DNA of 64,000 nt from Io17-Chloro-G2 sp965226915 (GCA_965226915.1 CBDDEJ010000008.1:766621-830620), one strand, 5' to 3'. Shown: positions 8,375-17,981, counted from the first letter of the stretch. Notes: a model not told the origin generated them from the letters alone. Translations and numbers: made by a program.

Positions 8375-9142
8375 ATGAGGTTGGAAGGAAAATCGGCGCT
8401 TATTACCGGCGCTAGCCGTAATATTGGCCGTGAAGTCGCCATTACATTCGCCCGGGAAGGGGCGGACTTGATTTTAAACACGCGGAACAGCCACCAGGAG
8501 TTGGACCAAGTGGCAGCGGAATGCAGGGAATTGGGCGTCAAAGTCCACACCATCCTGGCCGACGTCTCGGATTCGGCGCAGGTTTCCCAAATGGTGGAAG
8601 AAGGAATCCGGGCCCTGGGCAAAATTGACATTCTGGTAAGCAATGTGGCCATCCGGCCTCACACCCACATCGTGGACATTTCCGATGACGAATGGCACCA
8701 GGTGATGAACACCAACCTCAACTCGGCCTTTTATCTATGCCGGGCGGTGTTGCCGGGCATGATCGAACGGCGCGCAGGCAGTATTGTCGCCCTGGGCGGC
8801 CAGGCTGCCATCACCGGGCGGCCCGGCACTGTCAGCGTAACCGCCGCGAAGACGGGACTGCTGGGTTTGATTCGCTCAGTGGCGGCGGAGATGGCCGAAT
8901 ACAACGTCAGGGCGAATCTGGTGAACCCCGGCTCCACCGACACGGAGCGCCGCAATCCCGAGTGGTATCCGGAATTCAGCGGCGGGGGACGGGGAGACGA
9001 TAACCACCTGAATGAGATTCCTCTGCACCGTCAAGCTACGGTGGAGGACATCGCCAACGCCTGCCTGTTTTTCGCTTCAGACGAGTCGGGCTATATCACC
9101 GGAGACCGCCTGAACGTGGTGGGAGGGAAATACATCGTCTAA
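8375..9142 (+). CDS. SDR-family protein lacking catalytic Ser and Tyr
   Basis: 255 residues with an SDR Rossmann fold: cofactor loop TGASRNIG (11-18), NVAIRPHTHIVDIS, MNTNLNSAF, and the C-terminal NPGSTDTERR...FFASDESGYITGDRLNVVGG. However, the active site is not standard. The strand that normally ends in the catalytic Ser reads SIVALGG (136-142), and the YxxxK position reads V155-T-A-A-K159. Both Ser and Tyr are missing while Lys is kept. It may be a non-oxidoreductase SDR, or use different chemistry. AGGAGGACCC precedes ATG 8375. It is divergent from the FAH gene. Confidence 0.85.
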   Translation: MRLEGKSALITGASRNIGREVAITFAREGADLILNTRNSHQELDQVAAECRELGVKVHTILADVSDSAQVSQMVEEGIRALGKIDILVSNVAIRPHTHIVDISDDEWHQVMNTNLNSAFYLCRAVLPGMIERRAGSIVALGGQAAITGRPGTVSVTAAKTGLLGLIRSVAAEMAEYNVRANLVNPGSTDTERRNPEWYPEFSGGGRGDDNHLNEIPLHRQATVEDIANACLFFASDESGYITGDRLNVVGGKYIV

Positions 9143-9210
9143 ATGGGGCGAGTCCGGCCGCGACTGGGTTGGGGCGCCCATTGTTCTTAGAATTCCGCCG
9201 CGAGCGCGGG

Positions 9211-10206
9211 TCAGCCCAACCCCTGCTGCACCATGGCGGCGGCGCCGACGATTCCCACGGAATCGCCCAATTCGCTGAAGGTCAGAACAAAGTCTTGGTG
9301 ACGCTGGCTCATGGCCCGGGAGTCCATAATGGCCCGGATGTTGGGGAGTAGGCCCAGGTTCTTTAAACCGTCCGACACGCCGCCGCCCAACACAACCAAG
9401 TCGGGATTATATAGATGCAGGATGTTGGTTAGGCTCACGCCCAGGGCGTTGACTGCCCCCGCGACGATTTCTTGGGACAGGGGGTCGCCTGCTTCCGCTG
9501 CTTCAAAAACGGCCTCGGAAGTGATGTTCGAGGGATTTAGGCTCGATATTGAGGAGCCCGTTCCACCAGAGACGGCAACTCGTTCCCGGGCGATGCGGGC
9601 GATGGCGGTCCCCGAAGCTAGTGTCTCCAGGCATCCTTGGCCTCCGCAGAGACATGCCGGCGCCGAGGGTGTGTAGTCTATGGTCATGTGGCCCACCTCT
9701 CCGGCCAGGCCGCCGGCGCCCACGAACATCCGGCCACGGTCAACGACGCCGCCGCCTATCCCCGTGCTGATGGTCATGTAGACCAGGGTCTGGGGGGTTG
9801 CCCCCCGGTCTCTGGCGTCCCGTCCCGCCCCGTGGTGAAACTCGCCCATAGCCGCCAGGGTGGCGTCGTTGCCTACATACACGGGGCAGCCCAGTTCATT
9901 CTGCCAAAGAGAACTTAAAGAAACCCCGTCCAGCGCCTTAAGGTTCGGCGGGTCGTGCAGCGTACCCGTATCGGTGTCCACGGGGCCGGCTACAGCGACT
10001 CCCACACCTGGAGGTTTGCCTCCGCATTGCGCTATGGCCCGGTCGAGCATGGACTTAGCGGCGCCGACAAGTTGGGACTGGGTAGCGTCTTTGGGGCTGG
10101 GGGTCCGGTCTTGCCACCGGATACTTCCGCCTGAGTCGACGGTGGCCACCCGGATCCACGTGCCTCCCCAATCCATGCCGACCACTAGCTCAGACTTGGA
10201 ACTCAT
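9211..10206 (-). CDS. ROK-family sugar kinase (glucokinase-like)
   Basis: 331 residues. It begins ELVVGMDWGGTWIRVATVD with the phosphate-binding DxGGT loop at about D12. GPVDTDTGTLHDPPNL is the sugar-binding segment, and GEVGHMTIDY...CLCGGQGCLETLASG is the ROK signature with its zinc-binding CxCGGxGC cluster. It should phosphorylate glucose or a related hexose or hexosamine with ATP in the cytoplasm. There is no N-terminal HTH, so it is a kinase rather than a repressor. ATG 10206 is preferred; an in-frame start at 10233 is possible. It lies downstream of the cytochrome maturation genes on the same strand. Confidence 0.9.
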   Translation of the reverse strand: MSSKSELVVGMDWGGTWIRVATVDSGGSIRWQDRTPSPKDATQSQLVGAAKSMLDRAIAQCGGKPPGVGVAVAGPVDTDTGTLHDPPNLKALDGVSLSSLWQNELGCPVYVGNDATLAAMGEFHHGAGRDARDRGATPQTLVYMTISTGIGGGVVDRGRMFVGAGGLAGEVGHMTIDYTPSAPACLCGGQGCLETLASGTAIARIARERVAVSGGTGSSISSLNPSNITSEAVFEAAEAGDPLSQEIVAGAVNALGVSLTNILHLYNPDLVVLGGGVSDGLKNLGLLPNIRAIMDSRAMSQRHQDFVLTFSELGDSVGIVGAAAMVQQGLG

Positions 10207-10268
10207 GCCTGATGCCGCCTTGCCTCGAACCACGGGATTGCAGATGAATGTTCTCGCCCGCTGAACAT

Positions 10269-10841
10269 TCAGTTCTCCTGGCCATTATTGGCGAGCAAGC
10301 CGTCCAACACTGCCCGCAGGTCGTCGGGCTTTATTGGGCCGACGAATTTTTTCGCTACGGCGCCATCGGGCCCGATGAAGAATTTCTCCGGAATTCCGCG
10401 CACTCCGTAGGCAATCGCAATGCTGCCGTCGCCATCCACCCCATTGGGATAAGGGACCTGGAATTGATCGAGGTACTCTTGAGCTCCTCTGGGATCATCC
10501 CAGATATCCACCCCGACGAAGTCAACGGGCTTATCTTGGTATTCCAGGTAAACTTGGGCGAGACCGGGCGCTTCTTCGCGGCAGGGCGGGCACCAAGAGG
10601 CCCAAAAATCCACCAAAACCACCTTACCTTTAAGGTCTTCCAGGCTGAGACGGCCGCCGTTAAGCAAATCCAGTTCAAAATTGGGAGCTATGTCCGCCGG
10701 GACGATGATTTCGCCAAAATCGTTGTTTACGCCCAGGCTGACGGCCTGTCCGCCCGTCTGGGCCGATGCCCAACCCAGGATGGCCAGCAACGCCACCAAC
10801 GGTATGCCGGCGCCGAAAAAGATCAATTGACGCTTGGTCAC
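10269..10841 (-). CDS. TlpA/CcmG-type thioredoxin
   Basis: 190 residues. An N-terminal membrane anchor (residues 5-27) is followed by a thioredoxin fold with the active site WCPPC at 83-87 in LVDFWASWCPPCREEAP and the cis-proline loop GVRGIPEKFFI. It faces the outside of the membrane and should reduce apocytochrome c or CcmH cysteines so that heme can attach. It is the last gene of the minus-strand run containing CcmF and CcmH, which supports a cytochrome c maturation role (CcmG/ResA). Confidence 0.9.
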   Translation of the reverse strand: MTKRQLIFFGAGIPLVALLAILGWASAQTGGQAVSLGVNNDFGEIIVPADIAPNFELDLLNGGRLSLEDLKGKVVLVDFWASWCPPCREEAPGLAQVYLEYQDKPVDFVGVDIWDDPRGAQEYLDQFQVPYPNGVDGDGSIAIAYGVRGIPEKFFIGPDGAVAKKFVGPIKPDDLRAVLDGLLANNGQEN

Positions 10842-10859
10842 AGCTTGAACACCCTGTTG

Positions 10860-12101
10860 CTAGGCATCATTTGGACCAAGTATCTGATCCTTCAGGTGCT
10901 GCCTTTGAGCCTGGTATTCTTCTCGCGGAGTGTTACCGGTCTCGAACCGCAGGTCAAGCATGGCCAATTGCCGGACCAATTCGGCCCGCGATTCAGCGTC
11001 CAGATCGTTGGCGGTCGGGACGGGATTTGACGAGATAATCCGCCGGTTTAAGATCCCGAACACCAATAGACAGACCAATGATACGCCCATCAAGGAAGGA
11101 ATCGCGGTTGTCCAGAAGCCGGTGCTGCCGGTGTAGGATTTGATTTGCGCGGCCAAGGACGGGCTGGGAAGGTTGGCTAGTTCCAGTAAAAATCCTTCCC
11201 GTGGAGCAAGGTTTGTCGCTTGCCAAACCTTGTACTGGGTGCCCTCGATGTCCACTGCATCTATGGGGTCCAGGGGGCGAACTTGCAGCTGAGTCAAACG
11301 TTCCGGGGCCATCACCTGGTAAACCTCCGCTCCTTGAAGCAGGTTTTGCCGGTACGCCAGAACTTCGCCTTGGTAGGGAAAGTGGTACGAGAACTCGATG
11401 CTGTGGTCTCCCGGTGTGATCGGCGAAGTGACGGCGAAACCAGTGCCAATGGATATTATCTCACGGCTGGGCAGGTCGGAATTCACCCTCAAATCCGTGG
11501 TTCCCGGAGGCAGTGTAAATCTGAGGAAACCCATGGGGGCTCCGGCGGAAAGGTCTGAAACGATCGTCCGGTCTGTGGGGTTGGAAAATCTGATGAACTC
11601 GGTGGCCATAATCTCGCTTGCGTTCGAGTCTATGCCGATGATCACCATAACCTGACGCTGTAGCCGGATCACCGAGATATCCGCCGCCGTCTCATACACG
11701 GTAAGCTGCAAATCATCCTGCAGTTGTTCTTCGGCAATGATCTTTTGGTATGCCGTGCCCTCGTATTCCACGTCTAGGAGATAACTTCCACCGGTTGCCA
11801 CGGGCACGTCTATGATCTCGAAAGCCCCCCGTTGGTCAGTGGACGCCTCCCCAGTGGAAACCAGGCTTCCGGCGGCGTCCAAGACCAGCAACAAAACGGT
11901 CAATCCGTCCGGAGCCCCTTTGCCCGCCGTTCCGTTGACTACCTGGCCGGTCAAGGAAATGGTTTCTTGGGCTTGGACCGGTGTGGCGCGGATAGTGGCC
12001 ACCGTCAGAACGAGCAACGCCGCCAGGGTGCTGACGGCCAACCCGGTGACTGCCAAGACGGCGATTGATCGAAGAGCCGGCAATGGCCGTGGGGACGTCA
12101 T
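10860..12101 (-). CDS. Membrane protein with extracytoplasmic Ig-like domain, cytochrome maturation cluster
   Basis: 413 residues. A signal anchor (about 15-42) is followed by a carboxypeptidase-regulatory-like beta domain (ISLTGQVVNGTAGKGAPDGLTVLLLVLD). Next comes a second beta-rich region, one C-terminal membrane helix (FWTTAIPSLMGVSLVCLLVFGIL) and a short cytoplasmic tail with RAELVRQLAMLDLRFETGN...YQAQRQHLKDQIL. That tail resembles the helical short C-terminal segment of CcmI/CcmH-type proteins. The function is not known. Its position between the TlpA and CcmI-like genes suggests a role in heme delivery or apocytochrome handling. Confidence 0.75.
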   Translation of the reverse strand: MTSPRPLPALRSIAVLAVTGLAVSTLAALLVLTVATIRATPVQAQETISLTGQVVNGTAGKGAPDGLTVLLLVLDAAGSLVSTGEASTDQRGAFEIIDVPVATGGSYLLDVEYEGTAYQKIIAEEQLQDDLQLTVYETAADISVIRLQRQVMVIIGIDSNASEIMATEFIRFSNPTDRTIVSDLSAGAPMGFLRFTLPPGTTDLRVNSDLPSREIISIGTGFAVTSPITPGDHSIEFSYHFPYQGEVLAYRQNLLQGAEVYQVMAPERLTQLQVRPLDPIDAVDIEGTQYKVWQATNLAPREGFLLELANLPSPSLAAQIKSYTGSTGFWTTAIPSLMGVSLVCLLVFGILNRRIISSNPVPTANDLDAESRAELVRQLAMLDLRFETGNTPREEYQAQRQHLKDQILGPNDA

Positions 12102-12141
12102 CTCAGGTCCATGGCGGTGGCAACGGATACGTGTGTGGATG

Positions 12142-12531
12142 TCAGCAATCTACACGATTCTCTGGGCAATCCGCTTTCAAGCGATCCGGTTCGCTCACGC
12201 CGAGGCGCGCCGCCAGGATTTCTTGCTCAAGGAGGAAATCAGAGCCGCTGGCGCCGGACTCGCTCTGTCGGCGAAGGGCCTCCGCCGCCTCCATCCTATA
12301 TCCCAGAAGTTGCTCCTGGTACAGTTCTGTTGGAATGTTGCCCAGTTGGTGTTCCAGCCGCAGGGTCTCAATAGCGGCGTAAATGTCTTCCAGCGTAGTC
12401 TGGGTTGCTTCGTTGTCTGAAAGGGTGTCTTCCTGATGGACCTGACGAGAGCCTCGCCGCAAGGTTATGAATGGATAGAGCACCACGGCCAGGCTCAACA
12501 AGGCAAGAAAAACCCCTGCTATCAGCGCCAA
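12142..12531 (-). CDS. Small membrane protein, CcmI-like
   Basis: 129 residues. One N-terminal helix (ALIAGVFLALLSLAVVLYPFI) is followed by a soluble helical region with TTLEDIYAAIETLRLEHQLGNIPTELYQEQLLGYRMEAAEALR. This resembles the short CcmI-type coiled segment found beside CcmF in Gram-positive and Chloroflexi maturation clusters. It lies directly downstream of CcmF. The call rests on context and topology more than on specific motifs. Confidence 0.6.
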   Translation of the reverse strand: MALIAGVFLALLSLAVVLYPFITLRRGSRQVHQEDTLSDNEATQTTLEDIYAAIETLRLEHQLGNIPTELYQEQLLGYRMEAAEALRRQSESGASGSDFLLEQEILAARLGVSEPDRLKADCPENRVDC

Positions 12532-12616
12532 AGGGTCATCACATCCGGAAGATTATAATAAGCGGTAACCTCGGCCCGGTCATGAGGCCGCTCGAGAACA
12601 GCATGGTTTTACCATA

Positions 12617-14614
12617 CTAAACGGGCGTCGGCCGAGAGCGAATCGTTCGGGGCGATGGCGCCGGCGCTCTGGCAGTCTCGCGGGCCGGCGACGGCCACAG
12701 GGAGACCAGCGTTCCGAAAACCAAGACCGGCCCGGCCACCCACATCCACCAGATCAGAGGGTTCACCAAGATTCTAAACCCGACGCTGCCGTTGGCCAAG
12801 TTTTCGCTGGGAACCAGATACAGATCGTCGATGGGAGTGGAGCGGATGGCGGCCTGGGTGGCGGCCATGTTGAAGAAGGGATAAAACGTGCGCTTGGGGA
12901 ACAGGGTGGTCAAAAATTTGCCGTCGCGGTAAACCTCCACCGTGGAAGTGAATTCGGTGCGGTTGGATTTAGGCTCCTCGCCGGTGCCAATATAGCGGAT
13001 CTCATACCCCTGAATCTGTGCCGTGTCTCCTGGCGCCAAGATCAGGTCTTTCTGGGTATTGAAAAACGAAGTCCCTATCACGCCCAGAGCCACCATAACC
13101 ACCGACAGATGGACGATGTATCCGCCGTAACGAGGCCGGTTGGCCCAGATGAGGCGCCCAAAGGCCACGGGATAAATCTCTCCGCGGGACCGGTGCAGGG
13201 ACCGCGTGCCGCGATACCATTCCGACAGAATCCCTGTGGTAACCAGGGCGCAGAGGGCGAATCCGATAAGAGGATAGGGCTTGTGAACGCCTAAGATGAC
13301 AAGGACCAAAACTGTGGCCACCCCAGCCGCGGCCGGGATCCATAACGAGCGCCGGGCCGTGGCGGGAGTGGCTCTGCGCCACGGCAGCAATGGACCTACA
13401 CCCATCAAAACCAGCAAACCCAGGAACAGCGGTCCGTTAACCTGGTCGTAGAAGGGCCGGGCAATCGTTATGGATTCCCCGATGGCCATTTTTGAGATAA
13501 GGGGATAAACGGTTCCCCAAAGGGTGACGAACGCCACCCCCAAAAGTAAAATGTTGTTGACCAAAAAGGCCGCTTCCCTGGAGAGCATGGAGTCCAGGTG
13601 TTGGGCGCTTTTTAACAGGGGATACCGCCAAAAGAAAACGGCGAAGGGGACCAATACGCCGATCGCCAGGAACATCAGGAATACCCAACCCAAAGAAGAT
13701 GCTCCAAATGAATGCACCGATGGCACCGGGCCGCCCCGGTTCATGAACATCCCATACAAAGCGAGGCCGAAGGCTATGTTGATCAGCACTATGTTCCACA
13801 TTCGGAACATGCCCCGGCGCTTCTGCACCATGATGGAATGGACGAAGGCGGTGAGGCCCAGCCAAGGCATGAACGCCGCGTTTTCCACCGGGTCCCAAAA
13901 CCAAAAGCCGCCCCATCCCAATATGGTGTAAGCCCACCAGGAGCCCAGCAGAAGACCCCCCGCCAGCAACGCCCAAGATATCAGGCCCCATTGTCGGCCG
14001 GCGTCCACCCATTCGTCGCCGGTTTTCCCTCCTATGAGGGCACCCATCGAGAATGCCAATGGGATGGCCGTGGCGACCAAACCGGCCATCAACGCAGGTG
14101 GGTGAATGAACATACCCAGATGGGTGAGCAAGGGGTTGATTCCCTGTCCATCGGGGGGAATGATCTGCAATTTGTCGAAGGGATTGGCCATAAATCCGAT
14201 TACGGCCAGGAAGAAGACCATGACAACCATCAAGATGGCGCTGGTGTAGGGCATGGTGTCATGCAGACGCTGGGGCGCCCGCCAGATGGCCACGGCCGAC
14301 ATTGCCGCCAGCGCAAAGGCGATGTACAACAGGGAGCCCTCGTTCCCGGCATAGAACGCCACCCAGGTGAATCTATCGGGCATGGCCAGGTCGCTGTGCA
14401 GGGCCACGTAGGCGACTTCGAAGTCCCGGTTGATGAATGATGCTACCAGGCTGAGTGTAGCCACCAACACGGCCAGTACAACCAGGTAGACCGCCCGCTG
14501 CGAGCTGAGGACCAGAACTGGGGTGCCCCGCACCTTGCCGACCACAGACCCCAGCGCTGAATATGACGCCAGGGCCAGGGCAATCCAGAGGGAAATTGCT
14601 CCAAGATCAGCCAT
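12617..14614 (-). CDS. ccmF: Cytochrome c heme lyase subunit CcmF
   Basis: 665 residues with about 15 membrane helices. The tryptophan-rich heme-handling WWD motif is plain in ILGWGGFWFWDPVENAAFMPWL, and the CcmF-specific region RGGPVPSVHSFGASSLGWVFL follows. Near the C-terminus is the periplasmic beta domain (QIQGYEIRYIGTGEEPKSNRTEF). It ligates heme to CxxCH cysteines of c-type cytochromes such as those encoded just upstream. ATG 14614 overlaps the CcmH stop as ATGGCTGA, so translation is coupled. Confidence 0.96.
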   Translation of the reverse strand: MADLGAISLWIALALASYSALGSVVGKVRGTPVLVLSSQRAVYLVVLAVLVATLSLVASFINRDFEVAYVALHSDLAMPDRFTWVAFYAGNEGSLLYIAFALAAMSAVAIWRAPQRLHDTMPYTSAILMVVMVFFLAVIGFMANPFDKLQIIPPDGQGINPLLTHLGMFIHPPALMAGLVATAIPLAFSMGALIGGKTGDEWVDAGRQWGLISWALLAGGLLLGSWWAYTILGWGGFWFWDPVENAAFMPWLGLTAFVHSIMVQKRRGMFRMWNIVLINIAFGLALYGMFMNRGGPVPSVHSFGASSLGWVFLMFLAIGVLVPFAVFFWRYPLLKSAQHLDSMLSREAAFLVNNILLLGVAFVTLWGTVYPLISKMAIGESITIARPFYDQVNGPLFLGLLVLMGVGPLLPWRRATPATARRSLWIPAAAGVATVLVLVILGVHKPYPLIGFALCALVTTGILSEWYRGTRSLHRSRGEIYPVAFGRLIWANRPRYGGYIVHLSVVMVALGVIGTSFFNTQKDLILAPGDTAQIQGYEIRYIGTGEEPKSNRTEFTSTVEVYRDGKFLTTLFPKRTFYPFFNMAATQAAIRSTPIDDLYLVPSENLANGSVGFRILVNPLIWWMWVAGPVLVFGTLVSLWPSPARETARAPAPSPRTIRSRPTPV

Positions 14615-15260
14615 TCGGTCCCCCGTTCACACGGGTTTCCCCGGCTTCGCTTGATTCGGCGGCTTCGGCAGAACTACCGTCCTCGGAATTTATGTCTTCG
14701 AATCCTAGGTCCCGGTCCACGGCCTGCAAGTAGGGCTCCAGGTCTTCTTCGGCATCATGCCTGCCTGACGCAACTTGGACGACATGCGCCGGCTTTCCCA
14801 ACATCGACCGCAAAACGAAGAAGCCGGCGGTCAGGGCGGCCAACACGCCGGCTACCGGGACGGTCCATGCCACCAGATTGAAACCGGTTTTGGAAGGAGC
14901 AGCCAGGATGTCTTGCCCGTACACTCCGGCGAAATACTCCAATATTTGCTCCCGGCTCTCGCCTTGCGCCAACTTTTCCCGCACCAATCGGCGCATCTGC
15001 TTTGCAATCGGCACCTGGGCCTGGTCGATGGTTTCGGCCGGGCATACAGGGCACATCAACATACCGTCGATGCTCTGGGCGGCCTTCTCATCGTAATTCA
15101 AGCGGTTTTCCGACGCATCGGCTGCGACGGGCTCTTGGGCGCTGACTTTGGCCGGAACAACCGAGCTCTCCGAAACAATGGAGAATCCGGCGATAGCGGC
15201 GACAGCCGCTAACAAAACCATTGATGGGGTATGGAGTTTGATGGGAAGTCCAACGCGCAT
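14607..15260 (-). CDS. ccmH: Cytochrome c maturation thiol protein CcmH
   Basis: 217 residues. A signal anchor (12-32) is followed by the CcmH domain with the redox pair C70-P-V-C73 in IDGMLMCPVCPAETIDQAQVPIAKQMRRLVREKLAQGESREQILEYFAGVYG, then a second membrane helix (about 130-150) and an acidic cytoplasmic tail. CcmH reduces or holds the cysteines of apocytochrome c for CcmF. The family motif is usually LRCxxCQ; here it is LMCPVCP. The acidic, Ser/Glu-rich tail of about 60 residues is longer than usual. Confidence 0.92.
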   Translation of the reverse strand: MRVGLPIKLHTPSMVLLAAVAAIAGFSIVSESSVVPAKVSAQEPVAADASENRLNYDEKAAQSIDGMLMCPVCPAETIDQAQVPIAKQMRRLVREKLAQGESREQILEYFAGVYGQDILAAPSKTGFNLVAWTVPVAGVLAALTAGFFVLRSMLGKPAHVVQVASGRHDAEEDLEPYLQAVDRDLGFEDINSEDGSSAEAAESSEAGETRVNGGPNG

Positions 15261-15377
15261 AACAGCCTACATTCAAGTTTGGATGCGGAGGGCGTTAAGA
15301 GGGTTCGACCGCCAAGACACCAAATTCGACGATTGGAATTATTGTAGCAGGCCCAACGGCGCCAATGTTCCACGGGT

Positions 15378-15908
15378 CTATTGTTGAAGCGTTCCGGTAA
15401 TGTATTCAGAGATCGCCGCCATCTCTTCGGGCGTCAAAAGCTTGGAGAAGTTGGGCATGATATTGATTCCACCACGCATGAACCCTTCGATGCCCTGTCC
15501 GCCCATGTCTTCGACTTGCTTGGACGTTAGGTCAGGCGGCAATACCGGCGTGTAGCCGTAGTCGTTGATCAGTTTTTGCAGCACCGGGCCGTCGCCTTTG
15601 CCCAGCTCACCGTGGCACATAGAGCAATTCACCTCGAAGAGGTGCTGTCCGTCGCTGCCGAACGATGTATTTTGCCGGCTTGGAAACCAAGCCACCGATG
15701 TTTCTACACCGGTAAGGCGGGGCGGCTCCTGGGACTTGTAGGATTGCTGATAATGCATCTCGTAGAAGATGTCCAACGGGTAGGAGCCCTGGGAGCATCC
15801 AGCGGCCAAAGCTCCCGCAACCAAGACCAACCCTAGAAGCCTGGTCTTGGTTCCAAGGCGGATCCAATTGCCGGCCTTGCGGGCGGCTGTATATAACGTG
15901 TTTCTCAC
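15378..15908 (-). CDS. actE: Monoheme cytochrome c lipoprotein, ACIII subunit ActE
   Basis: 176 residues. The lipobox ALAAGC places the lipid-anchored Cys at about 38. SYPLDIFYEMHYQQSYKSQEPPRL is typical of ActE. One heme site C95-S-M-C-H99 is followed by GRGGINIMPNFSKLLTPEEM, giving the Met axial ligand. It should receive electrons from ActA and pass them to a terminal oxidase. GTG start; the ActD stop lies 14 bases upstream, within the operon. Confidence 0.9.
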   Translation of the reverse strand: MRNTLYTAARKAGNWIRLGTKTRLLGLVLVAGALAAGCSQGSYPLDIFYEMHYQQSYKSQEPPRLTGVETSVAWFPSRQNTSFGSDGQHLFEVNCSMCHGELGKGDGPVLQKLINDYGYTPVLPPDLTSKQVEDMGGQGIEGFMRGGINIMPNFSKLLTPEEMAAISEYITGTLQQ

Positions 15909-15922
15909 GCTGGCGATGACCC

Positions 15923-16432
15923 CTAACTCTCCCGGATTACGTCGACGGCGCCGGCGCCGGAAAGGATATCAGAGACGCCGGATAGCCGGTCTTCCTCAAC
16001 GTTTACGAGTACTCCGATAAATCCTTCGGTGATCCGGGTGTCGTACAAGCCTGTCTTCAACCTGGGCAGGCGCGACTCGAAGACAATGCCTATGATGGTG
16101 AATATGATGGCCGTTAGCATAGTGCTTTCGTAGGTCACCACCGCCATTGGAGGCATCGACAGTATGGGCTTGCCCCCCTGAACCAATGGGTAGGCCATCT
16201 GGGTCATGGTGGTGAGCAGGATGCCGATGGTCAGGCCTAGCAAGGCTCCGCACAGGGGGAACACATACAAGCGATGGCGTTCCTCGCGCTCACCGAAAGC
16301 TCCTTCCGGATAGGGTGCATCGGTTAGGAAGTCGTAATCGTCGGGGGATATATTGGCCTGCTTCAACGCGTCGCCGGCATCGGCGGCGTTGTCAGCGGTC
16401 TCAAACAATCCCAATATCGGCCTAATCGCCAT
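15923..16432 (-). CDS. actD: ACIII membrane subunit ActD (DUF3341)
   Basis: 169 residues. A cytoplasmic N-terminal domain (PILGLFETADNAADAGDALKQANISPDDYDFLTDAPYPEGAFG) precedes two membrane helices (FPLCGALLGLTIGILLTTMTQ; MLTAIIFTIIGIVFESRLP), the layout of DUF3341. It has no cofactor and stabilises the membrane core of alternative complex III. It lies directly after the NrfD gene at 16488, as expected for act operons. Confidence 0.92.
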   Translation of the reverse strand: MAIRPILGLFETADNAADAGDALKQANISPDDYDFLTDAPYPEGAFGEREERHRLYVFPLCGALLGLTIGILLTTMTQMAYPLVQGGKPILSMPPMAVVTYESTMLTAIIFTIIGIVFESRLPRLKTGLYDTRITEGFIGVLVNVEEDRLSGVSDILSGAGAVDVIRES

Positions 16433-16487
16433 TTTATTTTCCCTCGCTGCTCACCCTCTTGCCCCACGGGGACGAGGGTGAGGGGCG

Positions 16488-17879
16488 TCAGTCTTCCCTA
16501 AAGACGGCCGGCACTGTCCGCCGGCCTATTTGGACCGTGGTAGTCAGTATGTGACCCTCTTTGATGTCATACAGCGGTATCAGAGGAATCACCCTGCTGA
16601 ACAGCAGCATCAACATGGAAACCAGAGCGAAGGTGCCAATCACGATGATGATCTCAGTCGGGCTGGGGCGGTAGGAGCCCCAACTGAAATTGAACAATTG
16701 CTTCGCCGCCAACGCCGGCACGATGATCAGGAACCTTTCCAGCCACATGCCGATGTTGACCGATATGCAGGCTATAGACATGATCCATAGGTTTCTGCGA
16801 GCCGTCCGGCTCAACCAGATTGTCACCGGGATGAAATACGTCGTGATTACGAAGATCAACATCCAGGTGTTGTACGGGCTCCTGCTGAACTGCAATTCCC
16901 GGACGGCGATCTCGTCCGCCTCGCGACCGTAGAAGCCGAAGATCACTTCCATCACGAAGAAGTAGAACCAAGCGGTAGCCACCACCACCAAAAGCCGGGC
17001 CAAAGCGTCGATGTGCTCGTGGCGTATGTAGTCCTGCCACCCGTAGATGTACCGCAGGATTATCATGACGAAGGCCACGGCCGACACGCCTGAGTGGACG
17101 GCGCCCACCACGAAGTAGGGAGCGAAAATAGTCGAGTGCCACGATTTGATCGACACTGCCATTCCGAAATCCCAGGATACTATGCTGTGAACAGAAACAA
17201 AGACGGGAAGAATCAGCGCGGACAGCAGAATCCCGGCGATGATCTGTAGTTTCCACTGTCGGGGGTTGCCCCGCCAGCCCATTGCCAGAATGGAATAAAC
17301 CGTGTGTTGCATGCCCGTCGTCCGGTCTCTCAGCACCGCGAAGTCAGGTATCAAAGCAACCAAGACAAATAGGACGCTTGACGTTAGATAGGTGTATACC
17401 GCGCTGGGGTCCCAAACCAAAGGAGAGCGGATGTTGGGCCAGATGCCCCGGGCGTAGTCGTATGGAACAAACGGGGCGGTGTAGATCCAGTAAACGACCC
17501 GCCACGGCCGGCCCGTGTGAATCACCGGCATCAACATGGCCGTCATCAGCGAGAATACGGTGAGGACCTCAGCCGCCCGCGTGGCCGGCCGGCGCCATTC
17601 CGCCTTGGACAACCGCAGGATGGCGGAAAGCATGACACCGGCGTGGCTGATGCCGATCCAAAAGACAAAGTTGGTGATGAAGAAGCCCCACATCACCGGC
17701 CGGTTCATGCCGGTCATGCCCATGCCCTTGTTGACCATTATTCCGGCCGCGGAGAAGGCAATCAAGACGATGAAGCCGCAGACGCCGACGGCAACCCAGA
17801 ACCATGACGGCGACTCCAAGATCGACCGGAGCAAATCCCGGTTGACCTGGGGCGAGGATAGGACTCTACCTTCCTGCAT
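16488..17879 (-). CDS. actC: NrfD/PsrC-type membrane quinol subunit, ActC
   Basis: 463 residues, about ten membrane helices. Diagnostic segments are GFFITNFVFWIGISHAGVMLSAILRL and VIHTGRPWRVVYWIY...RGIWPNIRSPLVWD, which match the quinol-binding subunit of ACIII. It oxidises menaquinol and feeds electrons to the iron-sulfur subunit encoded upstream. This copy is closer to canonical ActC than the second NrfD gene at 17982. ATG 17879 (MQEGRVLSS) has GGAAG-like sequence upstream. Confidence 0.9.
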   Translation of the reverse strand: MQEGRVLSSPQVNRDLLRSILESPSWFWVAVGVCGFIVLIAFSAAGIMVNKGMGMTGMNRPVMWGFFITNFVFWIGISHAGVMLSAILRLSKAEWRRPATRAAEVLTVFSLMTAMLMPVIHTGRPWRVVYWIYTAPFVPYDYARGIWPNIRSPLVWDPSAVYTYLTSSVLFVLVALIPDFAVLRDRTTGMQHTVYSILAMGWRGNPRQWKLQIIAGILLSALILPVFVSVHSIVSWDFGMAVSIKSWHSTIFAPYFVVGAVHSGVSAVAFVMIILRYIYGWQDYIRHEHIDALARLLVVVATAWFYFFVMEVIFGFYGREADEIAVRELQFSRSPYNTWMLIFVITTYFIPVTIWLSRTARRNLWIMSIACISVNIGMWLERFLIIVPALAAKQLFNFSWGSYRPSPTEIIIVIGTFALVSMLMLLFSRVIPLIPLYDIKEGHILTTTVQIGRRTVPAVFRED

Positions 17880-17981
17880 GGAAGCTCCTAATCAAGCTTT
17901 CAGTTATCAGCATTCAGTAATCAGCCTCTGTTGAATTTGATCCCAACGCGGGAGTTAGCCAAGCCGATGGCTGATGCCTCA

